64,000 nucleotides of DNA from RHKX01 sp046330285. Its GTDB lineage: Bacteria; Actinomycetota; Thermoleophilia; Solirubrobacterales; 70-9. The stretch is taken from assembly GCA_046330285.1 (NCBI GenBank), contig JAXLSX010000001.1:248001-312000 (forward strand), in the 5' to 3' direction. The notes below the pieces were generated by a model. That model had not been told where the DNA came from and did not search any database. It saw only the letters and a program-made list of their open reading frames with translations. Of the stretch, positions 8,336-15,554 are shown piece by piece (position 1 is the first letter of the stretch; every line of letters starts with the position of its first letter). The translations under genes and the position numbers were made by a program.

Positions 8336-9519
8336 CTTCCGCTTGCGTCGGCGGGCGCCGGGGCGTCCGCGAATGCCTCGGGCGCGTGCTCGCGCTCCCA
8401 GGCCTCGTAGTCGGGGGTGAAGTAGCGCAGCCGGATCTTCTTGAACTCGGTCGAGCTGTAGAGGACGGCGCGATCGTCGCCGTGAAGGCCGTGCTCGTCG
8501 GCGATCGACTGCAGGACCGCGTCGCACTCCTCCTTCGAGCGGCCGTGGGCCATCGTGAAGACGGAGTAGGGCCAGTCGGCGTAGGTCGGGCGCTCGTAGC
8601 AGTGGGAGATGCCGCGAACGGCCGCCATCCGGCCGCCCGTCTCGGGGACGTCGGCCGGATCGACCTTCCAGACACCCATCCCGTTCGCCGAGAATCCGGC
8701 CCGGCGGTGGAAGAGGATCGCAGCGACGCGGCGCAGGATCTTGCGCTCGATCATGCCTTCGAGGTGAGCGAGGAAGGCGCCGGTGTCGAGCCCGACCTCG
8801 GCCGCGGCCTCGTCGTAGGGCCGCTCGGTCACCGCCATCGGGCCCTGCAGCGCCCGGATCACAGCGATGTCGAAGTCGTCGTAGGGCTGCGGCTCGAGCT
8901 CGCGCGGCGGCACCGCCTCGACCTTGGCGGCGAGGGCGTCGGTGCCACCCTCCATCTCGAGGTTCATGTTGATCTTGAACATCGTCAGGGTCGGGAGCTG
9001 GCGGATCGACTCGGCGCCGGTCAGCTCCTGGAGGACCTCGAGCGTGCCCTCGAGCCCGAGCTTCGAGTCGGGCGCGGTCGCGATCGTGAACCAGAGGTTG
9101 AACTCGTGGTCGCGCAGGTAGTTGTGGGAGACCCCCGGATGCGCATTGATGATCTTGGCGGGTCTATGCGGGTACTCGGCGTCGACCTTGGCGGCCACCA
9201 GCATCGAGGAGTAGCCGAGCGCCCGGGTGTCGAAGATCGGCGTGATCTCGCGGATGATCCGGCCGTCGAGCAGGCGCTGGGTGCGCTCCATGAAGTCGCC
9301 GATCTCGAGGTCCGCCGCCGCGGCGAGCTTCGCGTACGGCTCGGGGTCGAGCGGAAACTCCGACTGCATCAGGTTCATCAGCTTGCGGTCGGTCTCGTCG
9401 AGCGGGATCGCGGCGCCGCCCTTGCGCGAGCGGAGCTTCGGCCCGGCCGGCGCGCGGCGGGCGCGGTCGGCCTCGCCGGCCTCGCTGCTCTCGTCGGTTG
9501 TCTCGGTCAGCTCAGCCAT
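8332..9519 (-). CDS. ahbAB: Fused AhbA-AhbB siroheme decarboxylase (Lrp/AsnC-like fold)
   Basis: The 395-aa protein holds two Lrp-like units in tandem. The first (about 40-185) starts with a helix-turn-helix (LDETDRKLMNLMQSEFPL) and ends with HNYLRDHEFNLWFT, the AhbA-type signature. The second (about 205-375) contains HCYERPTYADWPYSVFTM, the AhbB/NirD-type signature. In AhbA/AhbB these conserved His/Arg-rich segments decarboxylate siroheme to 12,18-didecarboxysiroheme on the alternative haem route, or in haem d1 synthesis. Annotation pipelines often call these AsnC regulators. Its 8-bp overlap with hemB and 4-bp overlap with hemL argue for a biosynthetic role. AhbC and AhbD are not in the window. 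Confidence 0.88.
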   Translation of the reverse strand: MAELTETTDESSEAGEADRARRAPAGPKLRSRKGGAAIPLDETDRKLMNLMQSEFPLDPEPYAKLAAAADLEIGDFMERTQRLLDGRIIREITPIFDTRALGYSSMLVAAKVDAEYPHRPAKIINAHPGVSHNYLRDHEFNLWFTIATAPDSKLGLEGTLEVLQELTGAESIRQLPTLTMFKINMNLEMEGGTDALAAKVEAVPPRELEPQPYDDFDIAVIRALQGPMAVTERPYDEAAAEVGLDTGAFLAHLEGMIERKILRRVAAILFHRRAGFSANGMGVWKVDPADVPETGGRMAAVRGISHCYERPTYADWPYSVFTMAHGRSKEECDAVLQSIADEHGLHGDDRAVLYSSTEFKKIRLRYFTPDYEAWEREHAPEAFADAPAPADASGS

Positions 9520-10489
9520 CGAGCCAGTTCGCTGCGTCTTTCGCGTAGTAGGTGATGATCGCGTCGGCGCCGGCCCTGCGGATCGAGGTCAGTGCCTCGA
9601 GGACCGCGGCGCGCTCGTCGAGCCATCCGGCCTGGACCGCGGCCTTCAGCATCGAGTATTCGCCCGAGACATGGTAGGCGGCGAGGGGCGCTCCGGTTGC
9701 CTCCTTGACGCGGTGGACGACGTCGAGGTAGGGCAGCGCGGGCTTGACCATCAGCATGTCCGCGCCCTCGTCGAGGTCGATCTGCGACTCGCGGATCGCC
9801 TCGAGCACGTTGGCGGGATCCATCTGGTACCCGCGGCGATCGCCGCTCGCGGGCGTCGAGTCGGCGGCGTCGCGGAACGGTCCATAGAAGGCGGATGCGT
9901 ACTTGGCCGAGTAGCTGATGATCGGCGTCTCGCTGAAGCCCTCGGCGTCGAGCCGGGCGCGGATCGCGCCGATCCGGCCGTCCATCATGTCCGAGGGCGC
10001 GACCGCGTCGGCCCCGGCGGCGGCCTGCGAGAACGCCGTCTTCTCCAGCAGCTCGAGCGAGAGGTCGTTGTCGACGGTGCCGTCGTCGCGGAGCCGGCCG
10101 CAGTGCCCGTGCGAGGTGTATTCGCACATGCAGGTGTCGGCGATCACCGTCAGCTCCGGGTCGGCCTCCTTGAGGGCTCGGATCGCCAGCTGGACGATCC
10201 CCTCCTCGTCGTAGGCGCCGGAACCGTCCTCGTCCTTGTGCGCGGGGATGCCGAAGAGCAGGACCGAGTCGACGCCGGCCGCACGGACCCCGGCGGCCTC
10301 CTCGACGAGCGCGTCGATCGACAGCCGCTGGACGCCCGGCATCGACGGGATGTCCTCGCGGACGTCGGTGCCGGCGGTGACGAAGAGCGGCTGGATCAGG
10401 TGAGCGGCCGTCAGCTCCGTCTCACGGGTCAGGCCGCGAAGGACTCCGGTCCGACGCAATCGCCGCATCCTTGTCGCGGGGAAGGCCAT
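9512..10489 (-). CDS. hemB: Delta-aminolevulinic acid dehydratase (porphobilinogen synthase)
   Basis: This 325-aa enzyme condenses two ALA molecules to porphobilinogen. The catalytic-site zinc ligands are present in DTCMCEYTSHGHCG, so it is the zinc-dependent type. Active-site lysines lie in SAKYASAFYGPF and MLMVKPALPYLD. It is the first gene of the operon. A TACACT box 8 nt upstream of the ATG predicts a leaderless mRNA that drives all nine genes. Confidence 0.97.
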   Translation of the reverse strand: MAFPATRMRRLRRTGVLRGLTRETELTAAHLIQPLFVTAGTDVREDIPSMPGVQRLSIDALVEEAAGVRAAGVDSVLLFGIPAHKDEDGSGAYDEEGIVQLAIRALKEADPELTVIADTCMCEYTSHGHCGRLRDDGTVDNDLSLELLEKTAFSQAAAGADAVAPSDMMDGRIGAIRARLDAEGFSETPIISYSAKYASAFYGPFRDAADSTPASGDRRGYQMDPANVLEAIRESQIDLDEGADMLMVKPALPYLDVVHRVKEATGAPLAAYHVSGEYSMLKAAVQAGWLDERAAVLEALTSIRRAGADAIITYYAKDAANWLDG

Positions 10490-10497
10490 CGGACCGG

Positions 10498-10503
10498 AGT
10501 GTA
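10498..10503 (-). promoter_or_regulatory. -10 box of the hemB-to-polyprenyl-synthase operon
   Basis: TACACT on the minus strand, 8 nt before the hemB ATG; the resulting transcript would start at or next to the start codon. Confidence 0.55.
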
Positions 10504-10517
10504 GGCGGCGGGCTGGG

Positions 10518-10970
10518 TCAGCCCGTGGTGCTGTCCGTCGCGCCGCTGACGTCGGTGGGGGCGGCGGCGGTGCCGGTCAGGTCGATCTTCCACTCGCCGT
10601 CCTCCTGGACGACGGTGAACTCGGTGTCCTGGCCGTCGGCGGTGACGGGAACGGTCGCCGTGTCGCCCTCGGTCGTGACGTCGCCGATCTCGATCGAGTC
10701 GGGGACGTCGGACTGGCCGCTGCTGACCGACTTGTCGAAGGAGGCCTCGCAGCTCTCCTCGTTGCCGGCGGCGAAGTCCTGGGAGTCGGTGGTCAGCGTC
10801 GCGCAGGCCGCCTCGGCGTCCTTGGACTTGGAGGCGTCGTAGAAAGCCTGGACCGCGTCCTCCGGGTTGCCGGAGTCGCTGGTGGTGCTGTCGTCGCTGC
10901 CGCAGCCGACGACAAGGGCCGCCGCGACCGCAACGGCGCCGATCGCGGCGCGCTTGGAATTGAGCTTCAT
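10518..10970 (-). CDS. Secreted lipoprotein, unknown function
   Basis: This 150-aa protein has a lipoprotein signal peptide with lipobox LVVGCGS (Cys near residue 23), then a Ser/Thr/Asp linker and a single small alpha+beta domain with two spaced cysteines (EAACATL, ESCEASF). The pattern AVQAFYDASKSKDAEAACATL...W KIDL resembles the NTF2-like, DUF4878-type lipoproteins common in actinobacteria. GGAAGGA precedes the ATG at good distance. It is divergent from the ECF sigma gene, which may control it. Confidence 0.88.
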   Translation of the reverse strand: MKLNSKRAAIGAVAVAAALVVGCGSDDSTTSDSGNPEDAVQAFYDASKSKDAEAACATLTTDSQDFAAGNEESCEASFDKSVSSGQSDVPDSIEIGDVTTEGDTATVPVTADGQDTEFTVVQEDGEWKIDLTGTAAAPTDVSGATDSTTG

Positions 10971-11010
10971 GGGTCCTTCCCGATTAATCGTTGATTCGAG
11001 CGGGGCAGCG

Positions 11011-11016
11011 TATATA
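11011..11016 (-). promoter_or_regulatory. Probable -10 of the lipoprotein gene
   Basis: TATATA on the minus strand lies about 40 nt upstream of the ATG at 10970, with a weak TTGCGC at 11037-11032 as a possible -35. Unlike its neighbours this gene would have a leader with a Shine-Dalgarno site. Confidence 0.4.
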
Positions 11017-11044
11017 GGTCCTGACGCCGGGGCGCAACGGGCGT

Positions 11045-11060
11045 TCCACCCTCAGGTGGA
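11045..11060. promoter_or_regulatory. Inverted repeat between divergent lipoprotein and sigma genes
   Basis: TCCACC-CTCA-GGTGGA, six-base arms, sits midway between the two divergent promoters. It is a candidate operator. Confidence 0.35.
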
Positions 11061-11076
11061 CCATGGAGACTGGCGA

Positions 11077-11106
11077 TTGGATACCTGGGCCCGACTGTCG
11101 GATAAT
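11077..11106 (+). promoter_or_regulatory. Promoter of the ECF sigma gene (leaderless)
   Basis: TTGGAT (11077-11082) and GATAAT (11101-11106) are spaced by 18 nt. The ATG follows 8 nt after the -10, so transcription should begin at the start codon. Confidence 0.6.
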
Positions 11107-11114
11107 CGATTCCG

Positions 11115-12635
11115 ATGCAGGGACGAGGCCGCGTAGGCCAGACCTCGACCGCCGCCGTGGCCCGGACGCCGGGCGGGCGCCTGCATGCCCTGACGCTGGG
11201 CCGGCGGGCGAGCCGCGGCGACGGCGCCGCGTTCGAGGAGATCTTCCGGGAGCACCACCAGGAGCTCTACCGCTACTGCCTGGCGATCGTCGGCGATCGC
11301 GACGACGCCGAGGACGCCCTGCAGGCGACGATGGCCGCGGCGCTGCGCTCGCTGCCGGGCGAGAAGCGCGAGGTCGCCGTCCGGCCGTGGCTCTTCCGCG
11401 TCGCCCACAACGAATCCGTGTCGATCCTGCGCCGGAGGCGCGATGCCGAGGAGGCCGGCGAGGACCTGACCGACCACGCGGCGGTCTCGCAGGAGGCCGA
11501 ACTGGCGACCCGCGAACGGCTGCGGAACCTCGTCGGCGACCTCGGGGAGTTGCCCGACCGGCAGCGCTCGTCGATCGTCATGCGCGAGCTCAGCGGACTG
11601 TCCTACGGCGAGATCGGGACGGCGCTCTCGTGCTCAGAGGGCGCCGCGCGCCAGGCCGTCTACGAGGCACGGACCGCCCTGCGCGAGCGCGAGGAGGGAC
11701 GCGACATGGAGTGTGAACAGATCCGCCGGGCGATCTCCGATCGCGACGGCCGGCGCCTGCGCGGCCGCCGGGTCAAGGCGCACCTCGCAGGTTGCGACGG
11801 CTGTCGCGGCTTCGCGGCCTCGATCACCCAGCGGCGTCAGGACCTTCGTGCCCTGTTCCCACCGCTGCCGGCGGCGGCCGCCGGAGCGATGCTGAGCGGG
11901 CTGATCGGCGGAGGCGGAGGCGTTGCCGCCGGTGGCGGCGCCGCGGCCGTCGGCGGTGCCGCGGCGGGAGGTGGCCTCGCCGCTTCGGCCGCGGTCAAGG
12001 GCGCCTCGCTCGCCGCCGCGGTGGCGCTCGCCGCGGGCGCCGCCGACGTCGGCGGTCTGATCGACCTTCCGAACCCGGTCGGCGGCAAGTCGCAACCGAG
12101 CGCGGCGGAGGCCGGCGACGGGGCAACGGGCCCCAGCGACGTGACCGGCCACTCCGCGGCCTCCGGCGCTCACGGTTCCGGCGCGACGGCCGGTGAGCAC
12201 GCTGCCTCGGAGGATTCGCACCCGAATCACCAGGGCGGCGGCAACGGCAACGGCAACGGCAACGGTCAGGGATCCGGACCGGGCAACTCCGGGCAGGCTC
12301 ATGCGGGCAACGGCAACGGATCCAGTCCGGCGACGCCGTCGGCTCCGGAGGCGAGCGGCGGCAACGGCAATGCGGGCGGCAACTCTTCGACTGCGCCGGG
12401 TCACACCGGGACGAGTCCCGGCGGAGGAACGTCGACGGCGCCGGGGCAGACCGGGACGGCAGGCAATTCTGCGACCGCCCCGGGCCAGACGGGCACCGCC
12501 GGCAACTCGGCGACCGCCCCCGGGCAGACGGGTACGGCCGGGAACTCGGCCGCGGCCCCGGGCCAGACCGGCTCGACGCCGGCGACCACCGGCACCGCGG
12601 GCGCGAACGGCAACGGCGGCAATTCCTCGAAGTAG
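11115..12635 (+). CDS. ECF sigma factor fused to zinc-finger domain and long low-complexity tail
   Basis: The 506-aa protein starts with sigma region 2 (about 30-105, with YRYCLAIVGDRDDAEDALQ) and region 4 (about 140-190, with ELSGLSYGEIGTALSCSEGA). From residue 198 it continues into an anti-sigma-like zinc finger (MECEQIRR...HLAGCDGC). A Gly/Ala-rich hydrophobic segment (about 250-315) comes next, then roughly 190 residues of Gly/Asn/Ser/Thr with tandem repeats. The sigma and its likely inhibitory/sensor domain are therefore one polypeptide. The hydrophobic part may anchor it to the membrane and leave the tail outside. An internal ATG at 11706, just before the zinc finger, could give a separate product, but nothing proves it. 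Confidence 0.9.
   Translation: MQGRGRVGQTSTAAVARTPGGRLHALTLGRRASRGDGAAFEEIFREHHQELYRYCLAIVGDRDDAEDALQATMAAALRSLPGEKREVAVRPWLFRVAHNESVSILRRRRDAEEAGEDLTDHAAVSQEAELATRERLRNLVGDLGELPDRQRSSIVMRELSGLSYGEIGTALSCSEGAARQAVYEARTALREREEGRDMECEQIRRAISDRDGRRLRGRRVKAHLAGCDGCRGFAASITQRRQDLRALFPPLPAAAAGAMLSGLIGGGGGVAAGGGAAAVGGAAAGGGLAASAAVKGASLAAAVALAAGAADVGGLIDLPNPVGGKSQPSAAEAGDGATGPSDVTGHSAASGAHGSGATAGEHAASEDSHPNHQGGGNGNGNGNGQGSGPGNSGQAHAGNGNGSSPATPSAPEASGGNGNAGGNSSTAPGHTGTSPGGGTSTAPGQTGTAGNSATAPGQTGTAGNSATAPGQTGTAGNSAAAPGQTGSTPATTGTAGANGNGGNSSK
12432..12575 (+). repeat. 39-bp coding tandem repeat in the sigma-factor tail
   Basis: Three full copies (12432-12470, 12471-12509, 12510-12548) and a partial fourth encode the 13-residue unit (S/A)TAPGQTGTAGNS. 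Codons differ between copies, so the repeat is conserved at protein rather than only DNA level. Confidence 0.9.
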
Positions 12636-12708
12636 GTCCTGACGGACCGGCTCCGGCCGCGTTTCACCTCCGAACCGACCACATGACCGCGCCCGAAGTG
12701 CGGTCAGC

Positions 12709-12715
12709 AGGAGGT
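12709..12715 (+). promoter_or_regulatory. Strong Shine-Dalgarno site
   Basis: AGGAGGT is a full anti-Shine-Dalgarno match, 7 nt before the GTG at 12723, and fixes that start rather than the ATG three codons downstream. Confidence 0.75.
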
Positions 12716-12722
12716 AATCAAC

Positions 12723-13226
12723 GTGAAGAGGATGTTCATCGTCGGCGCCGCCATCGCCGCGACCGCGCTGCCGGTCGCGTCGGCCACCGCGGGCCAGCCC
12801 GACCACCCCGCGAACGCCAAGGACGCCGCCGCGAAGCAGTGCGCCGCCGAGAAGAAGGCCGACAAGGACGCCTTCAAGGCCACGTACGGCAAGCACGCGA
12901 TGCGCGCCTGCATCAAGGGCGAGACGCCCGAGGCGCAGGACGAGCTGAAGAACGCCGCCAAGGAGTGCAAGGCCGCCAAGGCCGAGGACGCTGACGCGTT
13001 CGCCGCCACCTGGGGCGATGGCAAGAACGCCTACGGCAAGTGCGTCTCCGGCACGGTCAAGGCCGAGGACAAGGCCGACGTCGCCGAGTTCAAGAACGCC
13101 GCGAAGGAGTGCAAGGCGGCGAAGTCCGACGACCCGGAGGCCTTCGCGACCGCCTGGGGCGAGGGCAAGAACGCCTACGGCAAGTGCGTCTCCGCCACCG
13201 TGAAGGCGGCCGACGAGCAGTCGTGA
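12723..13226 (+). CDS. Secreted repeat protein, unknown function
   Basis: This 167-aa protein starts at a GTG with a perfect Shine-Dalgarno site. A signal peptide (about 1-24, ending SATAG) is followed by a small Lys/Ala/Asp-rich helical protein. Two near-identical 34-residue repeats, KNAAKECKAAK...WGxGKNAYGKCVS, occupy residues 76-109 and 124-157. A diverged third copy lies at about 36-70 (KQCAAEKKADKDAFKATYG). Each repeat has a pair of cysteines, so internal disulfides are likely once exported. The strong ribosome site suggests abundant expression. I know no function for this family. Confidence 0.88.
   Translation: MKRMFIVGAAIAATALPVASATAGQPDHPANAKDAAAKQCAAEKKADKDAFKATYGKHAMRACIKGETPEAQDELKNAAKECKAAKAEDADAFAATWGDGKNAYGKCVSGTVKAEDKADVAEFKNAAKECKAAKSDDPEAFATAWGEGKNAYGKCVSATVKAADEQS
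12948..13193 (+). repeat. Two 102-bp coding repeats
   Basis: 12948-13049 and 13092-13193 encode nearly the same 34 residues, each with two cysteines, with a 42-bp spacer that is also Lys/Glu/Asp-rich. Confidence 0.85.
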
Positions 13227-13235
13227 CCAAAGCCT

Positions 13236-13254
13236 GATCGGCCTCTGGCCGATC
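13236..13254 (+). terminator. Hairpin after the secreted repeat gene
   Basis: GATCGGCC-TCT-GGCCGATC forms an 8-bp perfect stem with a 3-nt loop, 10 nt after the stop codon. Confidence 0.6.
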
Positions 13255-13268
13255 CGGAAACAGGATCA

Positions 13269-13317
13269 ACGGCCGGCGACACCCGAGAGCCCCCCTCTAG
13301 GTCATGTCGCCGGCCGT
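13269..13317. terminator. 13-bp perfect inverted repeat between convergent genes
   Basis: ACGGCCGGCGACA (13269-13281) pairs perfectly with 13305-13317 across a 23-nt loop. Placed between convergent genes ending at 13226 and 13352, it probably works as a bidirectional terminator. Confidence 0.6.
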
Positions 13318-13351
13318 CCCTGTTCTCAGGGCGCGGGCGATCGGGCGCCGA

Positions 13352-14704
13352 CTAGACGAAGCGCCTGACGGCCACGCGGGCGAGGACGCCGTAGGCGACG
13401 GCGAGGATCGCCAGGTGGACGATCGCGATCCCGATCGAGGGGCCGCCGGCATCGAGGGCGCCGGTCAGCGCCCGCAGCGCCGGGTCGAACGGGAACGCGG
13501 CGGTGACGACGCTGATGACGTCGTAGAGCCCGGGCGCGACCGTGCCCGACGGGATCAGCGACAGGAACGCGACCGGGAGGCTGATCATGAAGGCGAGCAG
13601 CGACGCCGCCCGCACCTCCCGCGCCGCGCCGCCGATCGCGGCCCCGAACGCGGCGAAGCCGGCGCCGCCGGCGAGGATCGCCGGGATCCAGAGGCCGAAG
13701 CGACTCCAGTCGAGGTCGACGAAGAGCCCGAGTCCGGCGAGCATGAGAATCGTCACCGCGAGCGCGACCACGACGCCGAGCAGGACCTTCTCGCCGAGCA
13801 GCGCCGTCTTCGATACGAGGCCGCGGGTGAGGCGGGCGAAGGCGTTCTCCTCCCGCTCGAGTGCCAGCGAGCCGGCCACGAGCAGGACGGTCACGAACAT
13901 CAGGGTGATCGTCGCCGCGACGGCGATCGCGAAGGTGTCGAGGCTCGGCGCGTCGCCGGTGACCACCTCCTTGTCGACCTGGATCGGCTGCGAAACTGAG
14001 CTCAGCAGGTCGTCGGCGACTCCGAGGTTCTCGGCCGCGAGGTGGCTGAAGCGGATCACGGAGTCGAGGCGTTCGAGGTCGGGGCTGTTCGCCGGGACCT
14101 GCTTGCGGACGTCGCGGAGGATCGACTCCGACTCGCGCAGGCCGAGGACCTTGAGGTTGTCGTCGCCGAGGAAGCTGAAATCGCCGCCGTCGAGCAGGAT
14201 CTGCAGGTAGGTCGTCGAGACGTCGGAGACCTCCTGCGAGATCCGCAGGTTCGCCTCCGCCAGCAGCGAGCTGATCCGGTCGTCGACGAGCCCGGCCTTG
14301 ATCGGGTCCTCCTCGTTGACGAGGACCTTGACCGTCGGCCGCTCCGGGTTGAGACCGGCGAGCGTCTGCAGCTTGTCGACGAGGTCGGCGGGCAGGATCA
14401 GGGCGCCGAGGACGTCGCCCGACTCGACCTTCTGGCGCGCCTCCTCCTCGCTCGAGACCGGGACGCACTCGATCCGATCGCAGAGCTCGCTGCGGGCGCC
14501 GACCAGGTCGAACTCCTCGCCGCCGACGTTCAGCGGCGTGTCGGCCGGGACCTCGTTCAGGAAGGCGACGCGGGGCTTGTCCGGGCCGCGGCTGAGCGCG
14601 AAGCCGATCAGCACCGCGATCACGATCGGATAGACGATCAGCAGTCCGGTCAGCAGCGGCGAGCGCCGCATGATCTGGAGGTCCTTGAGCAGTAGCCAGC
14701 GCAT
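13352..14704 (-). CDS. ABC-2 type transporter permease
   Basis: This 450-aa permease has one N-terminal membrane helix (about 15-35), a large external domain (about 40-235, with several Asp/Glu/Leu-rich helices), then five to six helices to the C-terminus. This is the YhgE/NatB-like ABC-2 layout for export of drugs, lipids or peptides, or for Na+ extrusion. It lies 33 bp after the ATPase gene on the same strand and forms an exporter with it. The substrate cannot be read from sequence. Confidence 0.9.
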   Translation of the reverse strand: MRWLLLKDLQIMRRSPLLTGLLIVYPIVIAVLIGFALSRGPDKPRVAFLNEVPADTPLNVGGEEFDLVGARSELCDRIECVPVSSEEEARQKVESGDVLGALILPADLVDKLQTLAGLNPERPTVKVLVNEEDPIKAGLVDDRISSLLAEANLRISQEVSDVSTTYLQILLDGGDFSFLGDDNLKVLGLRESESILRDVRKQVPANSPDLERLDSVIRFSHLAAENLGVADDLLSSVSQPIQVDKEVVTGDAPSLDTFAIAVAATITLMFVTVLLVAGSLALEREENAFARLTRGLVSKTALLGEKVLLGVVVALAVTILMLAGLGLFVDLDWSRFGLWIPAILAGGAGFAAFGAAIGGAAREVRAASLLAFMISLPVAFLSLIPSGTVAPGLYDVISVVTAAFPFDPALRALTGALDAGGPSIGIAIVHLAILAVAYGVLARVAVRRFV

Positions 14705-14737
14705 CTCGTCCGTCGTCCCCTGCGGGTGCCCCTATAT

Positions 14738-15484
14738 CTAGTGCCCGCGCTCGGCGAGGAAGCGGACGAAGGCGGACTCGAAGTCGGCGGCGTCGGTGCC
14801 GGCGGCGGGCGCCGCAGCGTGGAGCTCGGCGATCGAGCCGTCGAAGAGCCCCTGGCCGTCGGCGATCACGAGCACGCGCTGGGCGTAGCGCTCGGCCTCG
14901 GCGATGTTGTGGGTCGAGAAGATGACGGTCGTCCCGCGGCCGGCGAGGCCTAGGACGAACTCCCAGAGCCGGCCGCGCTGGCGCGGATCGAGGCCGGTCG
15001 ACGGCTCGTCGAGGAGCAGGACGGCCGGGTCGGAGAGGAGGCCGATCGCGATGTTGATCCGCTGCTGGTTGCCGCCCGAGAGCGTCCCGGCCTGGTCGTC
15101 GCGGCGCTCGGCGAGGCCGGTCTGCTCCAGCATGCGCTCGACCGTCGCCTCGATGTCGTCGACCTGCTCGAGGCGGGCGAAGAGACGCAGGTTCTCGGCG
15201 ACCGTCAACCGCCGGTAGAGCGCCGCCTGCTGGGGCACGAAGCCGACCTCGCCCCGCGGCAGGTGGATCTCGCCGGCGTGGGGCTCGCGGATCCCGGCGA
15301 GGAGCGAGAGCAGGGTCGTCTTGCCGGCGCCGTTGGGACCGATCACGGCGAGGACCTCGCCCGCGGCGGCGGCGAAGCCGACCCCGTCGAGCGCCGTCCG
15401 GTCCCCGAAGCGCTTGGTCAGCCCGACCGCCTCGATCGCGGCGGCCGCGGCGTCGGCGGCTGGTGCTGGCGGCGAGGCGGTCAC
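14738..15484 (-). CDS. ABC transporter ATP-binding protein
   Basis: This 248-aa ATPase energises the ABC-2 permease downstream. It has Walker A GPNGAGKTT, Q-loop FVPQQAAL, signature LSGGNQQR, Walker B AVLLLDEP and the switch His in FSTHNIAEAE. The start is placed at GTG 15484 because a TAGGTT -10 box lies 8 nt upstream and homology begins soon after; the open frame upstream is only antisense to ymdB. An Ala/Pro-rich stretch precedes the ABC domain. Confidence 0.93.
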   Translation of the reverse strand: MTASPPAPAADAAAAAIEAVGLTKRFGDRTALDGVGFAAAAGEVLAVIGPNGAGKTTLLSLLAGIREPHAGEIHLPRGEVGFVPQQAALYRRLTVAENLRLFARLEQVDDIEATVERMLEQTGLAERRDDQAGTLSGGNQQRINIAIGLLSDPAVLLLDEPSTGLDPRQRGRLWEFVLGLAGRGTTVIFSTHNIAEAERYAQRVLVIADGQGLFDGSIAELHAAAPAAGTDAADFESAFVRFLAERGH

Positions 15485-15492
15485 GGCGGCTA

Positions 15493-15498
15493 AACCTA
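15493..15498 (-). promoter_or_regulatory. -10 box of the ABC exporter operon
   Basis: TAGGTT on the minus strand, 8 nt before the GTG at 15484. Confidence 0.5.
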
Positions 15499-15541
15499 AT
15501 GCCTCTGGAGGCCGGGCCCGCCGGGAGGGCCGCCGCCGATC

Positions 15542-15547
15542 TAGGGT
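15542..15547 (+). promoter_or_regulatory. -10 box of the ymdB-like gene
   Basis: TAGGGT, 7 nt before GTG 15555. It picks this GTG out of four consecutive candidate Val codons. Confidence 0.5.
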
Positions 15548-15554
15548 GGTGGTC

